Shown here in pieces: positions 1 through 11,649 of a stretch of 64,000 nt of DNA; position 1 is the first letter of the stretch, and every line of letters starts with the position of its first letter. Below the pieces are notes generated by a model. That model was not told the origin of the DNA, searched no databases, and was given only the letters and a program-made list of their open reading frames with translations. Source of the DNA: Acanthochlamys bracteata (taxonomy: Eukaryota; Streptophyta; Magnoliopsida; Pandanales; Velloziaceae); the NCBI GenBank assembly GCA_019914995.1, contig CM034129.1, forward strand, positions 2,307,725 to 2,371,724, given 5' to 3'. A program made the translations under genes and the position numbers.

Positions 1-103
1 GCAAAACCAAAAAAATCAGAACATCACAATTGGCTTGTTGTACTCCGTAAGTTACCAAAGCAATGCAATGGAAGACTGGATTTTGGTTGGTTTTACTACT
101 TAC

Positions 104-734
104 TGCACCATCGAACATACGGATAGCTTCTTCGGCATCAGCAGCAGTAGCCATGGTGACGAAGGCGAAGCCGCGGCTACGGTCAGTAACCCGGTCGTAG
201 ACAATCTTTAAAGGAGATCATTCAATGTCTTATCAATTTCATTCATAATTCTGATAGAAGAATGAAAAGAAACGACAGATATACCTCAACAGAGTCGACA
301 GTGCCGGCTTCACCGAAGACTTCAGCGAGATGAGCGGGAGTCATGGAGTAAGGAAGATTACCAACATAAAGTCTTCCTTCTTCTCCTTGCTGTATTGAGA
401 TACTAGAACTCGTCTTTACTTCTTCATCTTCGCCACCTTCCTGCTCTTCTTCATATTCTTCTTCTTCCTCTTCTTCTTCTTCTGCTGTTCTTATTGCTTC
501 TAATTCATCCTTGTCATCGTAAGAGAAGGCACAAAGAAACCGGCGACGGAGAGAAGATTGAAGGTATGGAATTGGAGTTATAGAAGAAGATAGTGGGTTG
601 AAACACACAGGCTTTTTTGCTTCAAGGGAATAGGCCGAGATGTGTTGAACTCGAGCTTCGTTGAATGAGAACAGAACACGAGTGTTAGCTGTTGCCCGGA
701 GTGTTCCTGAAGGCAAAACAACAGCAGCAGCCAT
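104..734 (-). CDS. CP33: Chloroplast RNA-binding protein, CP33-like (5' part, cut by window edge)
   Basis: Family role: chloroplast ribonucleoproteins with two RRMs bind and stabilise plastid mRNAs. Seen: exon 1 (734-285, 150 codons) holds a basic N-terminus typical of a plastid transit peptide, then a long Glu-rich acidic stretch, then the start of an RRM with RNP2 motif RLYVGNLPYS. Exon 2 (205-104, 34 codons) continues it with the RNP1 octamer RGFAFVTM. Both junctions are phase 0 with GT/AG borders. Bases 1-103 look intronic, so RRM2 and the C-terminus lie outside the window. I chose the ATG at 734 (MAAAVV...) rather than an upstream in-frame ATG at 767, because it fits a transit peptide better. 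The acidic linker is what points to CP33 rather than CP29 or CP31; that assignment is inference. Confidence 0.85.
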
Positions 735-1031
735 GTCTCTGTTTCTTGTTTCACATATAGAGAACATTGGTCTCTCTTATCCATAGGATATAAATAAACT
801 GACACTAACCTCTCTAATTCTGTGAGTTAACTCTTACGGGCCTGGCTTGGTATTGGGCCTGCTAGCCCATTAATGGGTTTAGGGTTCTCGTCAAAGCTGG
901 TAGTCTAAGCTTGATTTACAAGCTTAGACTATAGCAGCAACAACAAAAAAAGAAAACAAAGCATTCAACTTCAATTTATAAGTTATAACCAATTTCCATT
1001 ACCGGAATTCTCACCGGTGGCGATCCAAACA
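735..1031. promoter_or_regulatory. Divergent promoter between CP33-like and GCK genes
   Basis: Only about 300 bases separate two start codons that point away from each other. The interval carries a TGGGCC site II element (854-859), an inverted TGGGCT site II element (864-869) and a telo-box-like GGGTTTAGGGT (875-885). Site II plus telo-box is the known combination in promoters of plant ribosomal-protein and RNA-metabolism genes, which fits an organellar RNA-binding protein. Shared use by both genes is inference. Confidence 0.6.
901..931. repeat. 13-bp perfect inverted repeat in the divergent promoter
   Basis: Arms 901-913 (TAGTCTAAGCTTG) and 919-931 are exact reverse complements around a 5-base spacer. 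It lies about 100 bases before the GCK start codon, so it could be a palindromic factor site or a hairpin in the GCK 5' leader. Confidence 0.85.
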
Positions 1032-1559
1032 ATGTCTTCTTTTCCGTCTCCAACAGAATCCCAATCAATTGAAACCCTAGATAAGAATGAATCAATCGAT
1101 CGAGGAGCTCAACAATCGAACGGTGGTCATCCGCCGTCCACGGCGGCTGCAGGGGAGGCGGTAGAGAAACGAGAGAAAGGAGAAGGAGAAGAGGAAGAAG
1201 AAGAAGAAGGAGAGACGGAGTGCGGGTTCTGTTTGTTCATGAAGAGCGGAGGTTGTAAGGATCCGTTTGTAGCTTGGGAGAAGTGTGTCGAAGAAGCAGA
1301 GAAGACAGGTGAGGATGTTGTTGATAAATGCTTCGAGGTTACTTCGCTTCTGAAGAAGTGTATGGATGCCCATGCTGATTACTACTCTCCGATTCTTCGC
1401 GCCGAAGAAGCTGTTGCCGAAGCTGCTGCGGAAGCTGCTGCCGCTGCGGAATCCTCTAATGCTGAATCATCTGCTGCAAAGCCGGAGAATCAGGGTCCGA
1501 AGGAGACCAAAGTGGAGATTGTCGTGGTAGAGAACGAGCCTGAGAACAATCAGAACTGA
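1032..1559 (+). CDS. GCK domain-containing protein, 175 aa, single exon
   Basis: An intronless reading frame. The ATG at 1032 is used; the in-frame codon at 1017 is GTG. Residues 1-60 are low-complexity with a Glu run. Residues about 62-122 form the plant GCK domain, beginning ECGFCLFMKSGGCKDPF. Within it, cysteines at 75 and 85 and at 100 and 110 are each spaced CX9C, with extra cysteines at 64 and 67. The C-terminus is Ala/Glu-rich. Known: GCK is a small plant domain of unclear function. Inference: the twin CX9C arrangement is that of CHCH proteins oxidised in the mitochondrial intermembrane space, so a mitochondrial role is possible. The divergent neighbour is a chloroplast RNA-binding protein. 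Confidence 0.85.
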   Translation: MSSFPSPTESQSIETLDKNESIDRGAQQSNGGHPPSTAAAGEAVEKREKGEGEEEEEEEGETECGFCLFMKSGGCKDPFVAWEKCVEEAEKTGEDVVDKCFEVTSLLKKCMDAHADYYSPILRAEEAVAEAAAEAAAAAESSNAESSAAKPENQGPKETKVEIVVVENEPENNQN

Positions 1560-3650
1560 GAAGGTTGTCTTGTCTCTTAATTTTTTATTTATTTTTTATT
1601 TTTTTGTCTCTAAGTTTTTGATATAGTTGGCGATAATGGATCATTGATTTTTTCTTGTATTCTGTTTCATAATTAATTTGGATACAGAGAGTGAGATTAA
1701 GTTGTGCAACTTTGAGATCTCTGGTTATTTTTGAAGTTTTAAGTAAATGCATTACACAGTGATTCTTTTTTGACTGTGTCTTGCAACTTCGTCCAAGAAT
1801 GGACGTGAGTACTTTTGAGAAAGTTAATTTGGATAAGGAATTGCTTTGTCTGAAATACTGTTTATTAGTAATAGTAGAGTAGTTTATTGTTATTAAGCTT
1901 TCGTCATATTATGGCTTGTAATTTTCTCCAGCAAAATGTGTTTTTATTCGTAATCAAGGGCAAAACCTCAGTTATGCCTCTTCAGGAAAAAAAAAGTTTC
2001 TAGTTCTAGCATCACATTTGCATTTCTTGGTGCCATAAAAGATGTCACATCCATATTGCTAGTTGTTTATATCCATATTTACATTTGCGGGCTATTCTTT
2101 TCTTTTTCCTGCAAGCATGATTTACAAATCATTTGTGGATTTTGAATGTATCTGTCACTGAAGATTTTTTGAGAGCATTACACTTGATCAACTCTATGTT
2201 TAGTGCTTTACCTCTTTGATGGGAAAATGCATGCTTGCTGGCATATTGTTCTCTTGCATGCGCCTGATACTTCATTTTTTCATAAAGTACTTGTCTTGAC
2301 TAGTCCTTTCCCTTTATTTGTAAGCTCATGTAGATTCCCTTTAATTGTGGTGCATTTTGACAGGATTAATCCAATATGACTCCTAGATATAGTATTGGGT
2401 ATTGTTCGTAGGGTTTCTGATGGTAATTGTCTGCATGGTATGCTGCACAGAATTGGATCACTAGATTCTGGAATGTAGTCTCAATTGTTTATATTCCAAT
2501 CTTCCTAGCTTTTCCTGTTAACAGTTTCCATGAAGAACGGCGTATCAAAGCAGCACTTACTGTTTAGTTATAACAGATTGTCTTTATAGTTTGTTGTTTT
2601 GATTTTCTGATTTGGAGAATGTTATCTTGAATAGCTATCCTAATATACTGGTTTAATTCTTTGGTATCTGGATGTTCTGAAAATCTCATGACCCTCAGTA
2701 TAGTCAATGGCCAGAGGGCTTCAGATTCTTCGATAAGAATCTGTTTGATGGAGTTACTTCTCTTTTATCTCATTATATAGCATAACATCGATCTTCCTAA
2801 TATCTGTGGTTTGCCAGAGAGAGTACTGATGCTGTTGAAATAGTTATATTCAGCAAATTATAGCATCTTAACATCTTATTCTGCTACTTGCTACTACAGG
2901 ATTTCTCCCAAACAGTTTTGAAGCAGAAAGTATAGCTTCTTAAGACATCTGTAAAAGCATGTGATTTTAAGAATTTCTTTTAAATTTTTTTTAGAAGCTA
3001 TGGTGCTTTAAACTTCTGTTAAGCTGTTCCTGCATGCGCTGCAGGAAAGTATTCAGAAGAGTGTCGTATTAATTTGGGTCCTAACTTTCGTTATCTTGAA
3101 TAAACTTTTTCTTATAACATCAGTAAACTATGGTTCTGGCTCTATCTGGTCATCATTCATCTGCTGTTTTTCTACCTTTTCTCGTACAGAAATTTGGTAT
3201 TGAATCAACTTGCTCCTCTTCAACTATAGTAGAGTTTTGAACTTGCCTGGACGACGAGGTACTACATCATAGAATGTCTGAAAAGCACGACGCTGTTAGA
3301 TAAAAGAAAACAGCAAATCCGCAAATGGTCTCTTGACTCTTCCACGAGGGAGTACAAAGTCCTGGAATACAATTATAATGAAGTTTAAGCTATCAAGAAC
3401 ATTGAAGTAAAAGACACGCTCCACCAACTACAAAAGTTTTGCAACAGGTGTGCGACCATTTTCGCTTTGGACTTCAAGCTTCCACACACACCGCTGGACA
3501 TACAATCATGGAATCATTTTAGAGCTACTTCATATGTTTTCTTCATAAATAAAATTATTTTCCCTTGCACAAATACAAAGGATGTTAAGAGCACACGGTC
3601 AAATCATTTACATAATTATTTCCATGAAGTTAACCGGCACAGTTGGAACT
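1560..3650. other. Convergent intergenic region, no gene seen
   Basis: Lies between the 3' ends of the GCK gene (plus) and LSG1 (minus). It must hold both 3' UTRs. The rest is AT-rich, with stops in all frames and no recognisable protein or RNA gene. One small perfect hairpin (2722-2743, 9-bp stem, CGAT loop) was noted; nothing supports a function for it. Confidence 0.6.
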
Positions 3651-6600
3651 TCATGTAGATGTTTTTATAGACCCAAAGTTCACAGCTGGCTTCTGAAAAA
3701 CTCTTACCACAGGCATCCCATCACCATCATCATTCCCAACCTTCCAAGACCGATCTTTCTTCCTCTGGGGCTTCTTGTGATGTTTATGACTTGTTGATGC
3801 CTTCTTTTTAGTTGCAGCAGCAGTCTTGCTTGACAGCTCAGTAGCCAAATCAAAGGATTGAAGATCATCAAAAAGGTGCTCCAGACTTGGCTTCTCAGCA
3901 TCTGCAGATATAGAGACAGATGAAGCCTCCTCATCAGACTCAAACGAAACTGACTCATCACTTCCTGAAGCTGTATCCAGATCGGCTTGAAGTTCTCCTG
4001 CATGTTCAATAGTTGCGCCTGGTGGCATCTCATAGTGTGGAAGCTTCCCATCAATGTAATCTTTCAAAATCTGACGGGCAGCTCGGGCCTCATCAGGTAG
4101 ACCACTTGAGCTGACATGACCTCGAGATGCACAGTAGGCCCTCAACAACTCTGCAGCGAAGGGTGGTCTCGACTGTGGCTCATATGGCTTTGGTTTTGGG
4201 AGATTGATGTTATATACCTTCTCAAGGGCATTCCTAGGGACCTTATTAGCAACCACCTGAACAGCTTCCCGATGCTCGGTCATACGGTCAATTGGTAAAA
4301 CTCCTGATGCAACCATGTCGAATTTTGAACTGGAAAATGAAGGGAACGCTAAGCCTGGGCAGTCACATAGAACGAGCTCATCTGAGATTATTAGTGTCTG
4401 GAAATGTTTTGTCTTCCCTGGCGTCGAGGTAACTCCAGCCCGCTTCTGTCCAACTAAAGCATTGATAGTTGAGCTCTTGCCAACGTTTGGGTAGCCCACA
4501 AAACCAACAACAACATGCTTATGAGGTGCACTAACAGCGTCAGCATCAGAAGTATTACTTTCAGTATCATGATCACTTGAAACCTTCCTAGATGCTACAA
4601 TGGCCTCAGCTTCAGCCTGCAGCCGAGTAAGAAGCTCCTCCCTGCCAAAGATCTTTGCATCAGATTCCACATTCAAGTCTTCATAATTGTTCTTCAACTT
4701 CTTTCCTTCAAGAGCAGCAGAGGCAGCTTTTGCAGACCAAAACATGAACAGCACCCTGTTGCGTCGGAAGTATTCAGCCCATTTCTCTCTATAGAAGAAA
4801 TTATCCAAGGTTAAGATAAAGCAACTTGCACTTGAAGGAAGTAGTCATTAAGCATTCTAAGGTTGTAAATCACCTAACACCAGGGGGCAGAAGATCTGCT
4901 TTATTAAGAAGTAGCAGAGTAGTCTTGTGTGGATCAATTTCTCGAGCATATGACTGAGAAGCAATGAACAAGATCAATCTCCAATTCTTAGTAGGATCAC
5001 TATAGTAGCTGATTAATACAAAACCAATACAAAATAGAAAATAACGGACGGAAAATGTAAGTATCACATATATCTTACCAGAAAGAGCAGACATTTAAAT
5101 GTAATGCAAAAAGAAAAAAGCACACAAATGATCTCAGATTCAGGCTCTTCCAAATTGCAATCAATGGACAAGAGTGTATACATAGTATATATGAAAAGAT
5201 AACAAAACTGGACATCTATTCAGGTGAACCAAGCAACAAAATGCTTGCATTTCATACTATAAATTGATTTTCCGATCTATGGCCAAAATGTTTTATTCAG
5301 CAAAGAAAAGACTTAAACATTCCTCAAAATTTTTTGAATAATGGGAATGTTTAAGTAAAGGAGAATCTATAAGGTGTACAACTTGCTTCAGTTAATATTA
5401 TAGAAGACAATCCCATCTAAGTTAGGAACAGTAGAACAATCTTCCTTAAAACTGTTGTGAAGATCTACATTTTGTGGATGAGCAAATAGTATTTTGCAAA
5501 TAAGCACATGCACTTTTGATCCCAAATTTCCACTGCAAGACATTTGCTTCTAATCTTGGACCCCTGGTTATTGTAATATTAATGAAGTTCAAATCCTTGT
5601 CAAGTCCCTTCTCATTTACAACTAACTTCCTTGAAACTAGATAGCCTTTCAGATCTCCAGCTAAAGGTATTCCCTCCCTTGCTTTAAATTGATCAGTTCC
5701 TTGATTGATGCCTAGTAAGTCACCACCATACTAAAAGCACAAGAGAGGCTCATGTTTCCTCTCTCCATTTAGGATGTCTTCGCTAAGTTATATTGTGCAT
5801 CAATAAAAAACAATGAAGAACTTAGATGATGTGCTAAAGAGTTTTGACACCTCTACATGGTATTGCCAACACATATTACCCTCTAAACATGTTACTTTGT
5901 TCATACATCAACACTCCATCTATTTCTTTTTTCGACCTAACATAACATAACTAAGAAGAGTAGATGAATGTAACAAGCAGCAGTTCATAAGTCTACAGAA
6001 ATTTAGGATATAGTATGTACCTCAAGATCAGGACATCGGTAGAACAAAGGATCTCGAGCATCAACAACCATAACCAACTACAGCGAAACAAGAGAAATAA
6101 CATTTAAAATCACAAAGGGAATACCAAACATGACAGCAAAGGAGAACAGACAAATATATGTAGTGCTAATTTCGAGCAAATAGTTCTAGTTTTTTGCATC
6201 TACAAGCTACTGCATCCAAAGGTGAGAATCTTAAGATCTACCAACAACGTTAGTAAAACCTTGTAACAAGCTTTCTAGACCATCACCGTCATCACAATTT
6301 GAATCCTTGTTACTTCCATATGACACTCATATTCAACACACATGTTTGTTCCTCTTCAAAAGCCAATGCAAAATTTTACAACCATTTAGTGGGAACATCT
6401 AGTACATGAATGCAGAACATACTTTTTATACAAAATGAAAAAGGATGTCGGCTTCCTAATATATGTCAGTATTAAAAGATACATGCCCATTACAAATTCT
6501 AGGGAAACCTTGGGTCCAACTTACCAGGTCACTTCTCTCGAGTACTCGCCAAAGCTGTCTCCATATATCCAGATTCTTCTCAAAAGGTGTCAGGACAAGC

Positions 6601-7489
6601 TTTTTATTTTCCTCCAATCTAGCATCAGCAATGTTCTTGTCAGACACAAGTAAATGGAGACCAAATTTTCAGCAAGAATCTAAAGACATGGTCTGACAAT
6701 TGGAGTGTTCATGATAACACAATTTGTTAGAATTACACTAATTGATTCACCAAAATCACAGAGATATAAACTTAACTCCACATAGTTGCTACTATCAAAC
6801 AATGCTAGGGAAGACTGGCAATGGAACTAACCTTGCAAGACTCCTTCGCCATACTACAAAAGCCTGCCTTTCATTCGTATCGAGCTCCTCGACCGTCATC
6901 CTCACATTCCAAGGCGGCCTGCAACATCCAAATAAGTTACATCACCACCATCATCACAAAAAGTCAATCAGAAACACACCACAATAAAACCAAAAACAGT
7001 AACCGAAATACACATATGTACCTCCTTGGTACCCGCAAGCTTGTAGCATACAGCTCTTCCTCCTCCAGCTGCTGCCTTCTCGTCTCCTCCTGCGTCAACC
7101 CACTCGTCGAAGCATCATCTCTAATTTAAATCACGAACTCAAACAATCAGCACCCTAATCCATTCACAAATCGATCATTCTTTTCGAACAAGATACGCAA
7201 TTCTAGAAAGAGAAAAAAAAAGGTCGACTCACAAATTAACAGGAATGTTCGCGTTAGGGAGAGGATTGGAGATCGAATAGAGCAGCTCAGCTTCAGCAGC
7301 GCGTTCAAAAACTGCATCGATATCGCTAATATCAGTGACCGATTCGAGCACGTTGCTACGGCGCTGCTGAAGACGTAGAACGTTAGCCTTGTCTTTGCTC
7401 TCGCGGATCATCTGGTTGTGTTGTTTCAGTAAAGCTCGCCCCAATCCTTCCGAAGACTTCTCTTTCTTCCCTCCTCCGCCGCCACCCAT
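3651..7489 (-). CDS. LSG1: LSG1-type cytoplasmic GTPase of 60S ribosome maturation, 603 aa
   Basis: Family role: releases the export adaptor NMD3 from pre-60S subunits in the cytoplasm. Seven exons, all in frame: 7489-7233, 7120-7022, 6918-6832, 6618-6525, 6077-6021, 4953-4874, 4788-3651. The N-terminus MGGGGGGKKEKSSEGLGRAL and the block LTPFEKNLDIWRQLWRVLER are diagnostic of plant LSG1-1/LSG1-2. GTPase motifs occur in circularly permuted order: G4 NKADLLP (about 215), G5 SAK (about 243), G1 GYPNVGKSS (about 326), G3 DCPG (about 367). The C-terminus has an acidic-Ser segment followed by a Lys/His-rich tail, usual in the family. Two site II elements sit upstream. The gene looks intact; start and stop are unambiguous. 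Confidence 0.95.
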
Positions 7490-7644
7490 TTCTTCTACTG
7501 CTTCTCCAGTTCCCGCCGCGTAGATATTGATGGTTCGAGTTCTGGGTTGGATTTGTAGGCTAAGAGAGAGGCGGTAGGTTATTATATAAACGTGTGAGCT
7601 AAGAAAATGGTCAAAGCAAAGAAAACTAAGGTTTGACTTATTAT

Positions 7645-7661
7645 TGGGCCACTAATGGGCT
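7645..7661. promoter_or_regulatory. Paired site II elements upstream of LSG1
   Basis: TGGGCC (7645-7650) and TGGGCT (7656-7661) lie about 160 bases upstream of the LSG1 start codon. Tandem site II motifs bind TCP factors and are typical of ribosome-biogenesis genes in plants, which matches the product. They also lie about 380 bases upstream of the divergent OEP39 start. Confidence 0.55.
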
Positions 7662-8040
7662 AAGAATTCTGTAGAGGTTTGTTTGCCGTGCCCAGTTAAT
7701 AGAACATTCTCTTGACACAATTCATTACGCAAAGCACATATGACACGTGGAGACTTGAAGAAGAAAGCTGAGGGTTGAATTTGTTTTATTGCAACTTAAA
7801 GTGTTTGTTCATAAATTGATTTGACGTAATTAGCATTATACAAACTCTCAGAAAGGTCCAGTATCTTTTTAATAGAATTTGTAACTTTTACAGTTAACCC
7901 CCCATCTTCGCTGAGTCCACTCTTGTTTTCTTTACGCTTCAAAGAAAAGGTTCCAGAAACAGAAGGACAAGTTATTGTTTCTATTATTTTACTTCTTCTG
8001 GTCGAATGAAGGATTCCTTTTCTTCTCTCTTCGATTTCGA

Positions 8041-11000
8041 ATGGGTGCTCAGAAGAGCATTCATGCAGGCAAAGGTCTCACCTTTCTTTAAAAAATGAAT
8101 TTTTTCACATGAAATTTGTCTCTGTTTTCAATTTTTTTGTAACATTTTGGTTGTTCTCTTACTTATTATAGCTAAGATAGACGTGAATCTAGACCTCACG
8201 CATAAGTTTTGCAGCCTTCTTCTGCTGCCTCCGCTTAGGTAAGATACACTCTCGACAGAGTCTACTATTCTAAATTTATGATCTTTTAAATCAAAATTTA
8301 AGTTTTTTCTTTCAAATTTTCTAATTTGGGTTTCAGAAATTCAAGTAACCCGTTTTCGCAAATCACGGGAAGGTAATAATTGTTGATTGACAATGCTCAC
8401 ATTAGTTTCATTAGAATGAGTGTTTTCAGTTGTGTTTTATGGGAATGTTATGATTGATTTTGGAGTATCCTTCCAGATTTTATCTCAATTGCCCAAACTT
8501 GTTTGGAGGAAGTGAGAAATTGGATTTACAGTGGGACAAGGGTCTCTGCAATTGCAATGTTCTTGTTGCAATCAGACGCCCGAGACCTAACTGGCGTGCT
8601 CAGCAATCGTTTGTTATTCAGGTTGGTAATTTGTTATGTGGACTGCGTAGCTGAATCAGTAGCTGCGATGCTTTCTAGTTTGTATTTTGGCCTGTTAATT
8701 GAGATCGTGTTGCTACTGTTGCTTATCTTCTTTTAAAATCCAAAGTATGTTAAAAAAAATAAAAAAGTAAAACTTATTCTTTATTTCTTGAAGTTCCCCT
8801 AATGTATATGTCATAGTACTAGTACAAGTATTTCTAGAGAGATTGTGTGTGTTGGGCAAAGATTAGTTGGTGATAATTAAACAATTGCTGGGAAGGTTGA
8901 ATCACTCCTGAGTTTCTGATCAGATGGGATGGATTTCTGAAAATTGAGAGACACCAAAGGAGATGTTGAATTAGGTCTCACAGATGATAGGAAACTCTAA
9001 CTGCATCACCTGTATTGTCATGCTAGGACAGTCAGGAGACATAGTTCTGGTTTAATCAAGCTATGGTTGTGGGTATACAGAGAGTGATGGTTACTGGACT
9101 CAAACATTCCTATGATCTTCTTCTTACTGGCTATTGTGATGCCATATCCAGCACACAATCGCACCAGAGATAGGAATTCATGGATTGCCCGTTGATAATT
9201 ATTCACGTTCAGGAAGCAGAGATGTAAATCTGAGCCGCCTTTCTGTTGGTGTGGAACTCAATGAGCCAGCTACATCCTGTTGGAAGAGTACAACAAGCAT
9301 CAAGTTTGAGGCAAGTAATACTCATCTTTTTACAAGGGGCTCATTGCTATTTCCCACTCCCTTCCATGCACCTAACTTGATCTTAGATTTTTTATATGTC
9401 TCAAGCTTATTGCTTTGATGAATGTTGGTTTTTTAACCTTTTGCAGCGCATTCACCCTATTGATGATCATGGCCACTCTGTAACAAGGGATACCGATGGC
9501 TATCCCATAACCTGCAGGTAAGGAGAGTGTAATAGTGTGTACATTTATCATGAGATTTGAATTGAAATTGAACTTCTTTTGCAGCGGCAAGTCCCATGAC
9601 AATATGGTTGTCTTAAAGCAGGAATCTGAATATGCATATGTTAATGAGAATAGTTTTTCCCGAGTAAGTGGTACAAATGAAATTTTCTTTTCATATTCAG
9701 TTTCAGCATCTCTAATGTGATCAAAATTCCATCCTCAGTTGACTTTCCAAATGGATCAAGGATTACCAGTTCTACCAAAGTGGTTGATTTTCAACCGCTT
9801 CAAATTTATCGCTTCAAAGGGGTTCAAGCTGGGACCTGCTTTTTTAGTCACTAGGTGACAATTGCTGTTGATTCATTTTGTACTGATCGCGATAAACACC
9901 TAACACCTCTCATTATATAGTCTGACAGGAGGATCCATTGTAGGGGACATGGCACCATACCAAGCATATACAATTGGGGGACTCGAAAGCATTCGAGGTT
10001 ATGGTGAGGGAGCAGTTGGCTCAGGAAGATCATGTATGGTGGCAAACAGTGAACTTACATTTCCATTGGTATGCATACTTACTTGGCTCTAGTCCATTTG
10101 ACTGGTTGCTGCTTGTAGTTTTGTAGTATATATGCTAAACAAAAATTCTGAGTTTTTGAGAAAGAGTGCATGTGCATGCTTGTGCACGACTTCTTCTTTC
10201 TCCTTCTGCAGTATCTGTAGATTGATAGTAAAGGTTTAATTTCTCCCTGTTCTGCAAGTCCAATAATGAACTCTCCCTGTTTCTATGCAATATGCAAAAT
10301 CTGTACTGCTGTAAGGATAGTTGATAATTGAAATTAAGTGCAAACTGTTTTGAACACATTGCTAATATGCTTACTCGTTACTTTTGCCTGCAGGCAAAGC
10401 AACTTGAAGTTGCAAACTGTTTAGAACACATTGCTAATATGCTTACTCGTTACTTTTGCTTGCAGGCAAAGCAACTTGAAGGTGCAATATTTATGGATTG
10501 TGGAACCGACTTGGGTTCGGCTCACCAAGTCCCAGGTAAGCTTTCATTGGTAGGTTCACTGACATGTTATATCAGCGTATCCACAAAGCTGGTTGCCTAT
10601 GTACTCTTAGAACGCAAATTTGTCTGATTCTTTGCCATATCTTTTGCCTTTAGAATCTTTCAGGAAGAAGGTATGTTTTGCACTCACACTTCATATGCAA
10701 ATGCTATGAAAATATAATGTCAGAACTGAAGCTTTACTGAAATGTGGAATTGAGGCACGGGAGGTGCCTTCGCTTATTATTTCCGACAATATGATAACTG
10801 GATATCTGTATTAAAGAAAACTAACAAACAACTAATTCATGTAAATGAGGTTTACATTTAACTTGTATTGTTATGGCAATGATAATTCCTGATGGAATAT
10901 TTCTGTTAACTTAAGGTAATCCAGCCCTTCGGCAGGGAAAACCTGGTTACGGAGTTGGTTGTGGATATGGCTTCCGCTTCAACTCACAACTGGGCCAGAT

Positions 11001-11073
11001 ACGGGTTGACTGTGCTATCAACTCCCTTCACCGAAAGACGGTCTATTTCGGCATCAATACCACTGCATCATGA
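8041..11073 (+). CDS. OEP39: Chloroplast outer envelope Omp85-type barrel protein OEP39/OEP36, 360 aa
   Basis: Family role: a POTRA-less member of the Omp85/Toc75 family in the chloroplast outer envelope; its exact activity is not settled. Eleven exons: 8041-8074, 8172-8238, 8337-8372, 8477-8621, 9152-9310, 9447-9517, 9585-9663, 9739-9854, 9921-10068, 10466-10535, 10916-11073. The start MGAQKSIHAGKAKIDVNLDL and segments such as CPNLFGGSEKLDLQWDKGL match the plant OEP39 family closely. GGLESIRGYGEGAVGSGRS is the conserved Omp85 RGYG/F loop. Length is close to Arabidopsis OEP39. Two oddities: the intron after exon 5 has a GC donor (GAG|GCAAGT), and the acceptor of exon 10 is duplicated 72 bases upstream (10339-10482), so an isoform with 24 extra residues is possible. 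Translation here uses the downstream acceptor because it matches the family. Confidence 0.93.
10339..10482 (+). repeat. 72-bp tandem duplication of the OEP39 exon 10 splice acceptor
   Basis: Unit 1 is 10339-10410 and unit 2 is 10411-10482; by eye they differ at two positions. Each unit contains the intron tail, a pyrimidine-rich TGCAG acceptor and the first codons of exon 10 (AKQLE). Seventy-two is a multiple of three and the upstream unit has no stop in that frame, so both acceptors give an open reading frame. Confidence 0.9.
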
Positions 11074-11649
11074 ATATTGCAAACGTGCTGCTGGCCGCTG
11101 ATGTAAATTCAAGATCCTCAGTACCGAAGTTGTAATCATTTATCAGCAACTGCAAGAGGTTGCATTTCATCAGTTTTTCTATTTTGTATTTCTTTTCTGA
11201 CTGGCAAAAGACGAAACGGAGTTTGTCAATGGTAGAGCTGCTGCTTGCTTTCTTTGAGAAGAACCCAGCTAATCTGTCACCATTTCAAATTTAATGAAAC
11301 CAGACTTTCACAAAAAGTCCAATCTGAAATTCTTTTGCTGCAAGTAGGAGTGTAGAGTCTTTGCCATCAAATTGCAAAGGCCCAGAATCGTCCCGATCAA
11401 ATTCAATTCTTGACTTTTAATTGCTGAGAACATCTCCGCAAGACTCCCAATTTTAAGATCATAGCAGTGCGCCAAAGTTTATCTTCGGAAAACAGCTTTG
11501 CTCCATATAAACTGAAATGCTACATCACAGAATCCAAACCTATGTCCCTGAAGTTGATGCTGTATAATCTTTCAACTACACAGGTACATCGTAACTACGA
11601 TTTGGTACCTCATCAGCCAACCAAAGTGATAAATCTTGTTGTAAAAGAG

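Noticed and set aside
2722-2743. Small hairpin reminiscent of a miR172-like seed
   Set aside because: The stem is only 9 bp and the sequence does not match miR172 beyond a few bases; no precursor-length foldback surrounds it.
10328-10627. 99-codon frame with an internal repeat, apparently a separate small gene
   Set aside because: It is read-through of intron 9, both duplicated acceptors and exon 10 of OEP39, running on into the next intron.
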